64,000 bases of DNA from Clarkia xantiana subsp. parviflora (GCA_036873135.1 JAPTYO010000012.1:11106090-11170089), one strand, 5' to 3'; positions 30,272 to 41,977 are shown, counted from the first letter of the stretch. Translations and numbers: made by a program. Notes: generated by a model not told the origin, from the letters alone.

Positions 30272-31569
30272 AGAAATTGGAATAATGAATAGGGAATAAA
30301 TAATAGGGAATAAGGAAGGGAATAAGGAATATGTAATATTGATATGAAGTTGTTTGGTTGACTGTTGACATGATGAATAGGGAATGATGATTACAAATCC
30401 AATGTTTGGTTGATAAAATGTTATACGTAAATGAATGAAATTTTCCCTAATTGACATATATACCCTTTTACAATTTGTATTAATTAAATTAATAATATTA
30501 AACATGAAAATGTCAAATCACATATTATTAAATGAAAATTGATTATTTTTTTACAAAAACATTTTTTTAATAATTTTTTTAAAGAATTTTTTTAGATATT
30601 GTAAAATTCATTATAAAATATATTTTAAAGTAACAATAATAAGTTAAATTATAATTTTTAATTAAATTAAAATTGACCACTTTTAATTAGGGGTAGCAAT
30701 TCGTGCTATCGTACGCGTTAATAATCGTGTCGTGCTAAACTTACTGAACACGAACACGCACGGTAAGCTCTAAGCTTATCGTGTCACATTTTACAAACAC
30801 GAACATGACACGAATATTTCCGTGCGTGTTCGTGTCGTGCTATCTCGTTCTGTAAGGATATACAGCTCTACATCTCTATAAGAGATCTTTAAGCGAAAAT
30901 AAAACAAACTCCATATATAAAAAAAACTATGAATTAATATGTTAGTTTCATAAGTTAATAATATAGATTTTACAAACACTAAAAATTAAACCACTAATTG
31001 GAGTTTTTAAAGGTAATAAATAAAATTTGTTCAAAAAATACATAAGAATTAGTCTTAGTAGCACAACTTTATCGTGCGTGTCGTGTTATGATACTAAAAC
31101 ACGAACACGGCACATAAGTTATATCGTGTTAATCGTGTTCGTGCTATCGTGTTATCGTTCTCTCATATGCTAGTACGAACACGATTTTTTTCGTGTGTGT
31201 CGTGTCGTACTATCGTGTCGTGTCACAAATTGCCAACCCTACTTTTAATTAGATTAACTTATATGATATAATACATTATATACACACACATATATATATA
31301 CACAAACTACAAGTGCAACAAATATGCTGCGTGAGTTATGCTTCGTGAGTTATTATAATGAATAGTTAAATTAGATTAGGGTAAAATATAATTATTTATT
31401 TTTATTTTTTATTTAGAAAGGTTGGAATAAGTAATCCTAGGGGTTAGGCTAGGATTGAGTATTCCATCAAAATTAGCAATTAGGAATCCTAATTCTACAA
31501 TAATTAATTAACCAAACAACATAATAGGGAATACCAATTACATATTCCTTATTCCATTGATGAACCAAA
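30272..31569. mobile_element. MITE-like insertion with GGAATAAGGAATATGTAAT inverted ends, holding a second hAT MITE
   Basis: GGAATAAGGAATATGTAAT plus GTTGTTTGGTT at the left (30320-30360) recurs inverted at the right (31510-31560). Comparison with the empty paralogous site at 29893-29925 shows what was added. ACACATAGT at the left and ACACATTGT at the right are a possible 9-bp duplication with one mismatch. Exact ends are uncertain. Confidence 0.55.
30688..31241. mobile_element. hAT-type MITE, CACGATAGCACGA family, copy 2, inverted relative to copy 1
   Basis: Exact 8-bp duplication CTTTTAAT at 30680-30687 and 31242-31249. Ends TAGGGGTAGCAATTCGTG and, inverted, TAGGGTTGGCAATTTGTG. It is nearly the reverse complement of 29212-29757. 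Confidence 0.93.
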
Positions 31570-32144
31570 CACATTGTAAGGATTATGATGAGTTTGGTGA
31601 TTTGGATTTGAATTTGCGATTCGAATTTGAATTTGTGATACGAATTTGCAATGTGTTTGGTGGTTGTATTAACATTTGAATTCGAAATTATGATTCAAAT
31701 TTGAAATTGAAGTTGAATATGGTGAATTTAGTGTTTGAGATTGGTGATGATAGACTATGTTCTTCATGGGACTCGCCTCGTCCCGCGATATAGATGAGAC
31801 AGATCTGGAATAAGAGTTTTGGCTCAAGGGGCAGGTATGAGATTGCCTTCACCCGGTCCGTCTCACCCCATTGACACCCCTAGTCTGAGATCTATGTGGT
31901 TCCATATCGTAGCTCTATGACCCCGGTTGGTGGGTGATTGTGGCCGCACATTTTGGTGGCGACATTTTAGGAGGAAAGTGTGGTCACAGCGGTGATGTTG
32001 GGATATTCATCGGATAATGTGAGGTTGTCTCCATCGAAATTCGGTGGTCGACGTGAAAGTGATGCGGTCGTTAGATGAGACATGTGGTGGTTCGAACTTG
32101 GAAGTGAGTGGTTCCCGGAAGTTGGAGGTGGTATACTTGTCTTT
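31570..32144. other. Rest of the GGG-type MITE and unclassified sequence
   Basis: 31570-31885 resembles the MITE interior and ends TTGACACCCCTAG, a hAT-like terminus. 31890-32140 is more GC-rich (GGTGGCGACATTTTAGG...) with no recognised coding content. Confidence 0.4.
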
Positions 32145-32474
32145 TCAGAGTATTCCCAATGGTTAAAGACATTTTGGTTCCAATTTTAAGCCATATCACC
32201 TCAATCTCATCAATTGTCATAAAATATTAATTTAATTTTAAATGTCTTTATCTCCGTAAGACACTTTAAAATATTTATATAATTAATATAAATAAACTAA
32301 TAAACCAACAAAATATAGAGTGATAGTATAAAGTTGGAAATGTCATTTGAACTTAGAGGAAATAGAATAAGAATGAATGAAGACAATTAGTGGTAGAGAT
32401 ATAAAATGTATTCTAATCTCTCATCCACATAAACAATTATCCATCAAAATTTGCCAACTGTAAATGTTCTTATC
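32145..32474. mobile_element. Possible small MITE with CCCAATGG-type ends
   Basis: GAGTATTCCCAATGGTTAAAG at the left and, inverted, TAAGAACATTTACAGTTGG at the right resemble the widespread plant GAGCATNNCCAATGG terminal motif. The repeats are imperfect and I see no clean target duplication. Confidence 0.35.
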
Positions 32475-32905
32475 AAAACTGACTTGGTTCGATATATCCC
32501 GAAGTCAATGAGTAGACATTCTAGTATGTTCGACCAAATTCACGAAACAATTGTAAAAATGTGAAAGTCCTATTCCATTTTCTCACATATATTCGGGCAA
32601 ACAAAAATGTTATGTTATTTAATCAAATTTAATGGGTTCAACGAATTACTATCATCTAATATATAATTTACTATCTGAGAAGTATGAGTCTCATTTAAAT
32701 TTTAAATGGTAATGGATTAACACACCACCCATGGTTTAAAACCATTTGATATAAATTGATGAGACATGCATTTTGGCTTCATTTGAATGTCTTTTTCCAA
32801 AAAAGTAATAAGTTGGTCCTTGATGATGACAACATATTATATGTACTATTTTTGTATTAGCTTAGGGTGTGTTTCCTTTTACTGTTTTAATCTGGTGGTG
32901 GTAAC

Positions 32906-33655
32906 CAAGGTTTTTAGGATCGGGATCTTAACTTAGATCGGTGGAGGGTAGGATTTGATCGTTTGTACGATCGGTTCGTGAATAGTAAGATCTTACAAAA
33001 TTTTACAAGTTATTTTATAATAAAAATAGTATTATTCTTAAGTAAATAAAACCTAATATATAATAAAATCACCAAAATAATACTCAAAAGCATTCTAAAC
33101 ATTAAAATTAAGCTTTAAATTTCTAAATAAACATTCAAGTTCTACAAAATAAAGTACTAAATAACCTTTAATTAGTTTAAAGTTCAAACTTATAACTAAT
33201 AATAATTATATATAGCATTATCATAAACTCTGTCAAATTATTCATCAACATCATCACCATCCGCTATATATAGAATTTAATCTAAATTCAAATCCAAGGC
33301 ATCTTAGTTCTTTCTTTGACGAGAAAGAACTAAGTAGAACACAGTCTAACCTCTGACGTTCTGTTTACCCATTAAAATTTATATATCATTATACTTTCCG
33401 TACTAGGGTATAGATAGGTGCAAATCAATGGACTACTGAGCCTAAACATTGTAATTGGTGGGTAAATATTTAAAAAAAAAATCATTTAGATATGATTTTG
33501 CTAGGATCGTGATCTTGAACGATCATACGATCCAGCACTAGATCATACCACGATCCTAACTGATAAAGATCATAGGAGAGATCCGGATCGATTTGCCCTC
33601 TTAGGATCTTAGAATCGTCTGATCCTACGATCTGGACCGCATCCTAACAACCTTA
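32906..33655. mobile_element. hAT-like MITE with GATCC/CGATC repeats
   Basis: Left CAAGGTTTTTAGGATCGGG and inverted right TAAGGTTGTTAGGATGCGG. Flanks GGTGGTAAC (32897-32905) and GGTGGCAAC (33656-33664), 8 of 9 identical. Both ends carry many GATCNTACGATC motifs and the centre is AT-rich. Confidence 0.7.
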
Positions 33656-33664
33656 GGTGGCAAC

Positions 33665-34460
33665 AACAACCGCTTATTAAATGGATATATAAATGGCTGA
33701 ATGGAGTAGTTGCCGCCAAGCCATGTGAGGAATCTAGTTTAGGCATTAAAGTGGGATATACTTTGTTGCTTCCTTATAAAATCAAGGGTTAAGAAACCTA
33801 AAAATAAACGGATGCCATGATATTAATCGCTGTCTCATATTTAACAATATATAATAAGTCAATTGTGGAATTCGCCTAACCCGAAAATCCTATATTTTAT
33901 CGGGAGCATATATTAGTTTATGAACATATATTTTATGCGTATGTATGCAAATAAATTTAGATGAATAAAAATATATTGATGATGTATTTTTTTTCATGCA
34001 TAAAAAAGTCACATTAGAAACAATTTGATATATAAAATTATTTTAACACTCGCGTGTTGCACGGGTTCGGCCCGCAGTGTATGATAAATCAAAATGTTCG
34101 TACAAACAATGTAGCTATTAGCTTAGAGAAATACAAAATAACATAGGATGACACATCCAAATAAACACTAATAACCAAAGTAAATAACATAACCAGTCTA
34201 AGAATAACAAAAACTCCAAATGAAATTGGCAAGGAGGACCATATTTAATTCAGCAAAATGATCAACACCATGAAGAAGAATTGAGATCTCTTCAAAGATG
34301 ATCTAGCTAGCAGCAACCATGTGTGACAAGCGTTACCCGAAAATGCACAAAAAATGATAAAATCACAGACGATCCAATTAACAAATAAGAAAAACCACAT
34401 GAGGGGTTGAAGATGGTAGATGTTACTCCAAGGTCGAAAAGACCAAATACCGTGTTATGA
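33665..34460. other. AT-rich intergenic sequence, nothing recognised
   Basis: No gene. CGCGTGTTGCACGGGTTCGGCCCGC at 34052-34076 looks like a degenerate Helitron terminator but has no CTRR end. Confidence 0.4.
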
Positions 34461-34468
34461 TATAACAG

Positions 34469-34654
34469 TGTTAGACCTTTATGAATCTATTATGTTAGAC
34501 ATATATTATGGACTTGTGTGATATATATACATATATATGACTTATTTGAAAAACGAAAGTAACGATGAATAATAAGAGTTTCAAGTATATCCTCCATTCT
34601 CACATGTTCCTACATTCCTCTCATATATTTGATATGCATCGTTGGTATTAGAGC
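34469..34654 (+). repeat. Ty1/copia-type LTR and initiator-Met primer site (element fragment)
   Basis: A TG...CA segment, TGTTAGACC...GATATGCA (34469-34638), is followed after four bases by TGGTATTAGAGC (34643-34654). That is the canonical copia primer site TGGTATCAGAGC with one change. About 430 bases of internal sequence follow before a LINE interrupts it, continuing after 37590. No second LTR is visible and no gag motif is recognisable, so this is a fragment or a very diverged element. Confidence 0.6.
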
Positions 34655-35072
34655 GTTCTTCATCGACGGTGCGATTTCATTTATACGATTTCGGCCATAA
34701 CCTGTAATTTCTACGTTCGTTGCTGCAATTTCCCGATTTTAACCACCAATGTCAGTCTCACCACCTTCACTCGCTCGGATCAGTACCATGGTTCCGATTA
34801 CTTTGCAGTCGCTCTGATATCTGCGATCACTGCACCACTGCAATTCTGCTTGTCAGCCGCCGTTCTGCCTCTCTCCAATCGTCACCACTTGTTCATCGAT
34901 GTTACTTCTGTTGGCAATGCTGCTTTTGCTGCCCTTATCATCGCCGCTTTCCATCACCAACCGTTCATCTGTAAAAATCACTGCACATGCGAATGTCGTT
35001 GTAGGCTTTAGTTACATCAATTGGGAGGTAATCTCATAAATCTTTTGCTGAAATTCTAATTTATCTGTTGCT
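34655..35072 (+). other. Presumed copia internal sequence upstream of the LINE
   Basis: Contains an 84-codon Cys/His/Ser-rich frame (34720-34974) without a recognised domain. GTTGCTGCAATTT recurs on the far side of the LINE (37744), consistent with one interrupted region. Confidence 0.35.
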
Positions 35073-35079
35073 CTACTAT

Positions 35080-35080
<1 letters not shown>

Positions 35081-35120
<40 letters not shown>

Positions 35121-37582
35121 GTAATATAGAAGAACAAACTAACAATAAACATCCTTACAAGAGTAAACTACTCCCTACGAGATACAATTCTCGGTTCCGC
35201 TATACCTAACATGTCTTTTAACACCGGCAAATGAGATTGGCGAGGAGGAACATCATGGATAACCAAATAATTGTCTTCTTGATAAGCTGCAAGTTTCGCT
35301 ATCGCATCTGCTGCTCCATTTGCTTCCCGAAAGACATGACGGAATTTGCATCTTCTAAAGCTCTTTATCAAGTTTCTGCAATCAATAATAATAGGCTTAA
35401 GAATGTAATTCTCAACTGAATCGTCGCAAACTAAGTGATGGACTTCCAAAGCATCTGTTTCCACATGAATAGATTCGATCCGGTTATCTGAAGCTATGGT
35501 AAGTCCGTCCCGAAGAGCCCACAATTCAGCAAGCAAACTATTTGAAGTGCCCAATCTCCTAGAGTAACTCGTTACCCATCTTCCCCATTCATCCCTGATG
35601 ATACCACCTGCACCAGCTAATTTAGGGTTGTTCCTCGCTGAACCATCAGTGTTCAATTTCAGCCAACCTTTAAGAGGAGGGTTCCAATTAACAAGAATAG
35701 TATCATGAAGGTTGGGACGAATTGCACGTGCATTAACAATGGAAAATTCATTCACTTGAAAGAGTATGGATCTGTAGATGTCATTTGAAAATGAACGTTG
35801 ATTGAAAAGTAGAGAGTTCCTCTCTTTCCATATGCTCCAAATCGTGAAGGAGAACATAGTTGGCCACGCATGTCCAGATGCATGAACAACCTGAGACCTG
35901 CAGTTCAAACTCAACCAGTCAAACAGTTGTAGAGAAAAGAAATCAGAGGTAGGTATAGGGATACCCATTGTTGCCCATAATGCTTTGGTTTTTGGACATT
36001 CTCGAAGAATGTGGAGAGTGTCTTCCACACCTGAAAAACAAACTGGGCATAGAGGATTAACATTACAACCTCTCCGCCAGAGCAAGAAGGCAGAGCAAAT
36101 ACGATCATATGAACATATCCATAAAAAAGTTTGGATCTTCGGGAGGGTTTTAACCTTCCAAATCCAATTCCAATCAATCTGGGTATCCTCTAAGGATGTA
36201 GGGTGTTGGTCAAGCATAAGGGCTAAATAAACTGAACCTACAGAAGGTTTTCCATTTGAGGATAGTCTCCAAATGAGTTTATCTTCAACCACACCTCCTT
36301 TACTAAAAGGTATGTGAAGTAGCCTATCAGTCACTTCTCTAGGTAGCTCGAAAGATATTGCATTAAAGTTCCAATTACCCTCCCCATCCTTGAGTGAACT
36401 CACTCGTATGGATTGTTCGTCCTCCCTAAGTGGACCATGAATCAATGGTCTAAGAGATGAATTTTCTACCCAAGTATCATTCCAAGCATTAATACTTTCA
36501 CCATTACCCACAACCCATCCAAGACCCTTGGAGAGAGCTTGGTGTCCAACAACTAGAGCTTTCCAAGTGCAAGATCCATTTCTCGGGTAGGCTCTACGTG
36601 CGCTAAGGTACTTGTGTTTGATGATTTGTGCCCACGGGGCATTTGACTGAGTTGCTCTCCAAGTAAACGAAGCTAAAATAGCTTGATTTGTCTCCCAAGA
36701 TCTTTTAATCCCCAATCCCCCCATATCTTTTGGTTTTGAAACATTATCCCACTTGATAAGGTGCATTTTTCTCCTCTCCTCAGTGGAACCCCACAAAAAG
36801 TTCCTACTTATTCTGTCAAGATCATCACAAATAGCTTTAGGAAAACATGTACACTGCATGTAATAACTAGGAATCGTGGAGAGCACAGAATTAATTAAAA
36901 CAACCTTTCCTGCCAAAGATAAGCAATTGGCTCTCCAACCTGTGAGTTTACTCTTAACTTTGTCCACAATAAAGGAAAACGATCGTTTGTTTGCATTTGA
37001 CAAGTTAAGAGGAAACCCAAGGTACTTACCCATATCATCGATAACTTTAAAGCCAAGTTTTTTAGCAAGATCAACTTGGATGTTCGTATCAATATTCTTT
37101 GAGAAAATCACTTGAGATTTGGCGTTGTTAACTTTCTGGCCAGAAACCTCACAGAAGGAATTCAAAGTACTCAAAATAGTTTCACAACAAGTATCATTTG
37201 CTTGACTGACCAAGATCAAATCATCGGCAAAAAATAGATGTGAAATGGGTAGAGAACCTCTAGCTATTTTGCAAGGTGTCCATTCTCCATTTTCGACCTC
37301 CCCAACAATCAATTGACTAAGATATTCCATGCAAAGGATAAAAAGATAAGGAGAAAGGGGGTCCCCCTGTCTAATCCCTCTAGAAGGTAGAAAACTTTCC
37401 AACTTACCTCCATTGAAGAGCAATGTAAGAGAGGTAGAAGAAACACAATCCATGATAATGTCAATGAGATCTATAGGAAACTTGAAATAAGTTAACACGG
37501 TTCTGATAAAATCCCATTCAAGTCGGTCATAAGCTTTCTCCAAATCAATTTTTATGACCATACAAGCAGTTTTATGTGATGC
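35081..37582 (-). mobile_element. 5'-truncated L1-type LINE, minus strand
   Basis: A T39 run at 35081-35119 is the A-tail of a minus-strand insertion, followed by the ORF2 stop at 35168. CTACTAT flanks both sides (35073-35079 and 37583-37589), a short putative target duplication. The element starts inside the reverse transcriptase domain, so it was truncated on arrival. The single open frame indicates a young copy. Confidence 0.85.
35168..37561 (-). CDS. LINE ORF2 C-terminal part: reverse transcriptase, zf-RVT, RNase H
   Basis: 797 codons without a stop. It opens in the RT domain at VIKIDLEKAYDRLEW (motif A). RQGDPLSPYLF is at residues 64-74 and the catalytic FADDLIL at 111-117. A thumb/connection region follows, then a zf-RVT module near 480-545 (PKIQTFLW...NPLCPVCFSGVEDTLHILRECP). 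Last comes an RNase H fold (KLNTDGSARNNP..., LLAELWAL, VETDALEV, then NGAADAIAKLA), all four acidic positions being present. The endonuclease and first RT motifs are missing through 5' truncation. The Met at 37561 is simply the first in frame, not a natural start. Not expected to be functional alone. Confidence 0.95.
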   Translation of the reverse strand: MVIKIDLEKAYDRLEWDFIRTVLTYFKFPIDLIDIIMDCVSSTSLTLLFNGGKLESFLPSRGIRQGDPLSPYLFILCMEYLSQLIVGEVENGEWTPCKIARGSLPISHLFFADDLILVSQANDTCCETILSTLNSFCEVSGQKVNNAKSQVIFSKNIDTNIQVDLAKKLGFKVIDDMGKYLGFPLNLSNANKRSFSFIVDKVKSKLTGWRANCLSLAGKVVLINSVLSTIPSYYMQCTCFPKAICDDLDRISRNFLWGSTEERRKMHLIKWDNVSKPKDMGGLGIKRSWETNQAILASFTWRATQSNAPWAQIIKHKYLSARRAYPRNGSCTWKALVVGHQALSKGLGWVVGNGESINAWNDTWVENSSLRPLIHGPLREDEQSIRVSSLKDGEGNWNFNAISFELPREVTDRLLHIPFSKGGVVEDKLIWRLSSNGKPSVGSVYLALMLDQHPTSLEDTQIDWNWIWKVKTLPKIQTFLWICSYDRICSAFLLWRRGCNVNPLCPVCFSGVEDTLHILRECPKTKALWATMGIPIPTSDFFSLQLFDWLSLNCRSQVVHASGHAWPTMFSFTIWSIWKERNSLLFNQRSFSNDIYRSILFQVNEFSIVNARAIRPNLHDTILVNWNPPLKGWLKLNTDGSARNNPKLAGAGGIIRDEWGRWVTSYSRRLGTSNSLLAELWALRDGLTIASDNRIESIHVETDALEVHHLVCDDSVENYILKPIIIDCRNLIKSFRRCKFRHVFREANGAADAIAKLAAYQEDNYLVIHDVPPRQSHLPVLKDMLGIAEPRIVSRRE

Positions 37583-37589
37583 TACTATT

Positions 37590-38333
37590 TGCGATTAGAA
37601 ATTATTATCGCTTGTTGTTATTGCTGCTGCAATTTTGTCATGTTGATGTGATTGCATGCCTTGCTGCCGAGTAGGTATTTTTGCCAGTGAAGCTTCGATC
37701 TTGTGCTACTGGTTCGTTAAATTTATGAAGTGTGATTGACTTGTTGCTGCAATTTTTCCGTTGGATTATTATGGATTGACTTTAGTTGATTCAAGGCGTA
37801 CAAAAAGCTCAGCGACTGAATGATAATGCTAGGATGAATCACAGACAAATTGCAAGCCAACTACATGATTTCACTGAATTGTACGGCGATATAGAATCGA
37901 TTGCTATTTCAGATGGTACTAAAGACGGGCTCTATGATGTTGGTGCTGGTTTTTGTGGTAGTTCTTTTGATGAGAAAAATTTTAAGGAGGTTGCAGTTGA
38001 TACTTTTACATATGTGGCTGCCATTAGAGATCATGAAGAGCTTTCATTGACGTTCACTGGTTTCATCGGTTTAAAGAGTACGATCCTTTTTAGATAGCCA
38101 CTCTTAACTCCTCAAGTGAAGCCTCAATCGAAGTTTGGGAACTACTTTCAATAGAAGAACTTAGTTTCCAAATGCAGAAATGTGTTGATTTTTCATAATG
38201 TCATTATATTATTATAGTAAAAATTTAGGGTGTCTTTAGCGATTTTTTTAGTATTTTCCGTTCAAGTTTAAAATATAAATGAACATATGCAACTTTTTGT
38301 ATAATTTACAAAGTCTAGCTAGTAATTTGCTAA
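37590..38333 (+). other. Sequence after the LINE with one unassigned ORF
   Basis: 37786-38097 encodes 103 codons (MIQGVQKAQRLNDNARMNHRQ... to LKSTILFR), with a polar, mixed composition that looks more protein-like than its surroundings. I do not recognise it. It could be a captured exon or part of the interrupted copia-like element. Confidence 0.3.
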
Positions 38334-38342
38334 AAAAAAGTA

Positions 38343-38845
38343 GGGTTAATAGCATATGAAATGTCTGAATCTTGGCCCATGTTAACCGGAGATGTCTGAA
38401 TTTTCAAAAGTTAATTTGGAAGATCTGAATTTCAACTTTGTTGATATAAGAGGTCTCCGTCAATTTTTGCCGTTAAAACTGACGGAATTTGGTCACATGT
38501 CTGACATGTGACCGTAAATAAACTTAAATCCCGAAAATGCCCTCTGACTAAAGTGTGCCCCTCACATGCTTGACCTGAAAAGACGAAAATGCCCCTTAAA
38601 GCAAAAAAAAATCATTCTTCTTTGCCGGAAAACACCGCCGGTGACCGCAAAGGCTGTCCAAAGCTCCGGAAAAAATGGTTAAAGTTTTATTTCACACAAT
38701 TATGTTAAATTTAACCCTAAAAATGGACGGAAAACTAAAGTTCACCAAAGTTGAACATTCAGACCTTCCAAATTAACTTTTAAAAATTCAGACATCTCCG
38801 ATTAATATGGGTCAAAATTCAGACATTTCATATGTTATTAACCCA
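38343..38845. mobile_element. Mutator-like MITE abutting the desaturase promoter
   Basis: Ends GGGTTAATAGCATATGAAATGTCTGAA are inverted at the right. The flanking A-rich AAAAAAGTA and AAAAAGTAT suggest an 8-9 bp duplication blurred by the A-run. The interior (GACGGAATTTGGTCACATG..., AAAATGCCCCTTAAA) matches the layout of the MULE at 22959-23694. Its right end lies 97 bases upstream of the TATA box of the desaturase gene. Confidence 0.8.
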
Positions 38846-38941
38846 AAAAGTATATCTAGCAATTTACACATGTAAAGATTACTTAGCAATTTGGTAATTA
38901 ACCCATAAAATTTTAATAAAAACACTGTTGCTGTAGTACGC

Positions 38942-38950
38942 TATAAATAG
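38942..38950 (+). promoter_or_regulatory. TATA box of the stearoyl-ACP desaturase gene
   Basis: TATAAATAG lies about 235 bases before the start codon. A C/T-rich leader (TTACTCACTCACTGTTC) begins about 35 bases downstream, the usual transcription start context. Confidence 0.75.
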
Positions 38951-39175
38951 TGTAGATTCTCCTAGAAGGCCAAAACTCCGTTACTCACTCACTGTTCAGT
39001 GTCCTGGCATAGGAAACTCAGCCCCTATCTCACAACCTGCAATTACAAACGAAGTAGCTGCAAGCTTCTCTCTCGGCCAGGAAAGGTACGAGAAACAAAC
39101 CATCGCTTCGCAGAAGAATTGAAGAAGATTCATCAATTCAATCTTTTATCCGAAAAAGCTTCAAGAAGGAGATCA

Positions 39176-41688
39176 ATGGCTTTGAAGCTAAATCCGTCTA
39201 CCCCCTTCCGTCACAAGCTTTCACCTTCATTTTCGCCCTCTCCAATGGCGAATCGCGCCCTCAGATCTCCCAAGTTCTGCATGGCCTCCACGCTCCGCTC
39301 TTCCATGTGAGTCCTCTCTCAGTCGTCCTTCACTCTGTTTTCCTCTTCCGCCTCGATTCATAGCTTCTTCCGCGACTCGATCGCGCTTAAATTACAAGTG
39401 TTTGGCTATTGGGATCTGGTGTTTTTGCTAGCCAACGCATTTCCCGGAGCTCTTCTTGGGTCTCTAATGCGCTGGCTTTTGCATTTAGCTGGTGTTGGTT
39501 TGGTTGAACGCCATATCTCTAATTTCCATAGTCTTGTACAATTCTTCATTGTTTTCGATGAAAAAAATTTCGACCGCATTTCTGAAACTGTATCTCCCTA
39601 GGAAACAACTTTTGGCCGCTGTGATTCGGTTCATTTTTCTGTTAGATAGATTTAATTATATGTGTAGTAGTGTTGTTGGGAATGAATTAATCTACAGCCT
39701 TCTAATAGTTCATATTCTGGATATTTAGATTGAACTTGAATGCATGCGAATGGATTTTCGATTCGATTCATTTCATGCGTCGCGTTCTTCCACTTCTATT
39801 CATATTTAATAGCGTCCTGATCAACAAAAAAACCCAGGTGATTTAAATAGTTGTGTATGTATTTTAGTTATTGTGGGTTGTCCTATATATTATATATAAT
39901 ATTTCGGAGTCTCCAAGGTGGGTTGTTTGGACTTACCCAGTCACGAAAAGTAGGCAGGAAATGGAACTCGGTGGGAAAAAGATCCAGTAATTCAATACCA
40001 TTTTTTATTTTATTTAGTGGCGAATATTATTCTATTTTGTCTTGTTAATATGATAAGGTGGACACATACTACTTGCCGAAACCCAAATCTATCTTAGCTT
40101 TTTGCCTATGTAGAGAATCCACTTAGTGGAATTTTCACATTAAAAAATAGGGGTATTTTGTTGATGGTATCCTATATCTTTCTAAACATATTTAAGTTAT
40201 TAGTGTTTATTCAAAGAAGCTCCATCAAAACCAGGTGTTGAATTATGATTTCTTCTGCAAGTAGAAGTTATTATATCAAGGAATTAGGTTCAGACTTATG
40301 AAGAACCAGTTGAATTGTGCTCCTCTCTATAGTCAATCTCAATCATGTCTAAAATGTTCATTTTGTTGTCCTTCCAAATTCACAGCAATGTGTTTGTTCA
40401 TCTGCTTTGTTATCTTCAGCACCCTCTTGGTTGGTTCCTCCTTGATGAAACTTTCATGTTTAAGGAATGTTATTGTTATTTGGTCCAATATAAATTTAAG
40501 CATTAACAAATCTGGTTTGTAGAGAGGTTGAGAAAGTGAAGAAGCCATTCACACCTCCTCGGGAAGTCCATGAACAAGTAACCCACTCCATGCCACCACA
40601 AAAGATTGAGATTTTCAAGTCCCTGGAGGGATGGGCTGAGGATAACATTCTGGTACACCTGAAGCCAGTTGAGAAGTGTTGGCAACCACAGGATTTTCTG
40701 CCTGATCCTGCATCCGACGGCTTTGAAGAACAAGTTAAAGAGTTAAGGGAGAGGGCAAAGGAAATTCCAGACGATTACTTTGTGGTATTGGTTGGGGACA
40801 TGATCACAGAGGAAGCTCTTCCAACATACCAAACAATGCTCAACACTTTGGATGGTGTTAGAGATGAGACAGGAGCAAGCCTCACATCATGGGCTGTTTG
40901 GACAAGGGCTTGGACTGCTGAGGAGAACAGACATGGAGATCTTCTCAACAAGTACCTTTACCTTTCTGGGCGAGTCGACATGAGGCAAATTGAAAAGACT
41001 ATTCAATACTTGATCGGCTCAGGAATGGTGAGAGTTACAAATACCCAGTTAACAATCATTTGTTGATCATATATTTTTGTTGTATTTTCTGTTTCTCTAA
41101 CTAACTAACTAACTCAATATGGCTTAGGATCCACGGACTGAGAACAACCCCTACCTCGGCTTCATATACACTTCGTTTCAAGAACGGGCGACATTCATTT
41201 CTCATGGAAACACGGCGAGACACGCCAAGGAGCAGGGTGACCTGAAGTTGGCCCAGATCTGTGGGATCATTGCAGCAGATGAGCGGCGGCATGAGACAGC
41301 ATATACAAAGATTGTGGAGAAGCTGTTTGAAATTGACCCTGATGGGACTGTATTGGCATTTGCTGACATGATGAGGAAGAAAATCTCTATGCCTGCTCAC
41401 TTGATGTATGATGGTAGAGATGACAATCTGTTTGAGCACTTCTCCTCTGTAGCGCAGAGGCTGGGAGTGTACACTGCCAAGGACTATGCAGATATCCTGG
41501 AATTCTTGGTGGAGAGATGGAAAGTTGGAGAGCTGACAGGGCTTTCAGGGGAGGGACGCAAGGCTCAGGATTATGTTTGTGGGTTAGCCCCGAGAATCAG
41601 GAAGCTCGAGGAGAGAGCTCAGGGGAGAGCTAAGCAAGGCCCTGTGGTTCCTTTCAGTTGGGTCTTTGATAGGCAAGTGCAGCTCTAA
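39176..41688 (+). CDS. SAD: Plastid stearoyl-[acyl-carrier-protein] 9-desaturase, three exons
   Basis: Soluble di-iron enzyme of the plastid stroma that makes oleoyl-ACP from stearoyl-ACP using ferredoxin and O2. Exons: 39176-39306, 40523-41027, 41128-41688; introns are GT-AG (GTGAGT...TTGTAG; GTGAGA...GCTTAG). The product is 398 residues, normal for the family. Residues 1-42 ([13 protein letters not shown]...) are a Ser/Pro/Arg-rich transit peptide. The mature part begins [16 protein letters not shown]. By a constant offset of 35 from the castor enzyme, the iron ligands E140, E178, H181 (EENRH), E231, E264 and H267 (DERRH) are all present. The ATG at 39176 is chosen because the frame upstream of it lies in the leader. 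A MULE MITE sits just upstream of the promoter; the neighbouring gene is convergent. An active gene by every visible criterion. Confidence 0.96.
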
Positions 41689-41977
41689 AAGGTTAGATTT
41701 TGAAGAAAGAAAACCAAAGTCAGTCAGTCAGTCGTGTTGTTGTTTGCTTTTGGTTAGAGACTGTGTTTTGAGTATAATCAAATCAATGTTGTTTGTGTCT
41801 GTGTGTTTGTGAGAGCTGAGGAGTTGCAATGCCAATTTTGATGATGGTAATAAATCTCGGGTACTTCTAAATCCACACCTTTTTTGGTTAATCAATATTA
41901 TGCTCTTCCTTTCCAGATAATGCGGCTGGTTTTAAAATTAAAACACTGCATTTGGGTGAGAAAGACTTAGGGGTGTC
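41689..41977 (+). other. 3' UTR and downstream spacer of the desaturase gene
   Basis: T/G-rich sequence with AATAAAT at about 41848 as a likely poly(A) signal. Confidence 0.5.

Noticed and set aside
38999..39175. Upstream in-frame Met codon extending the desaturase by 59 codons
   Set aside because: It begins right at the presumed transcription start, and the extra residues are not part of any known transit peptide. The Met at 39176 gives the family's usual MALKLNP start.
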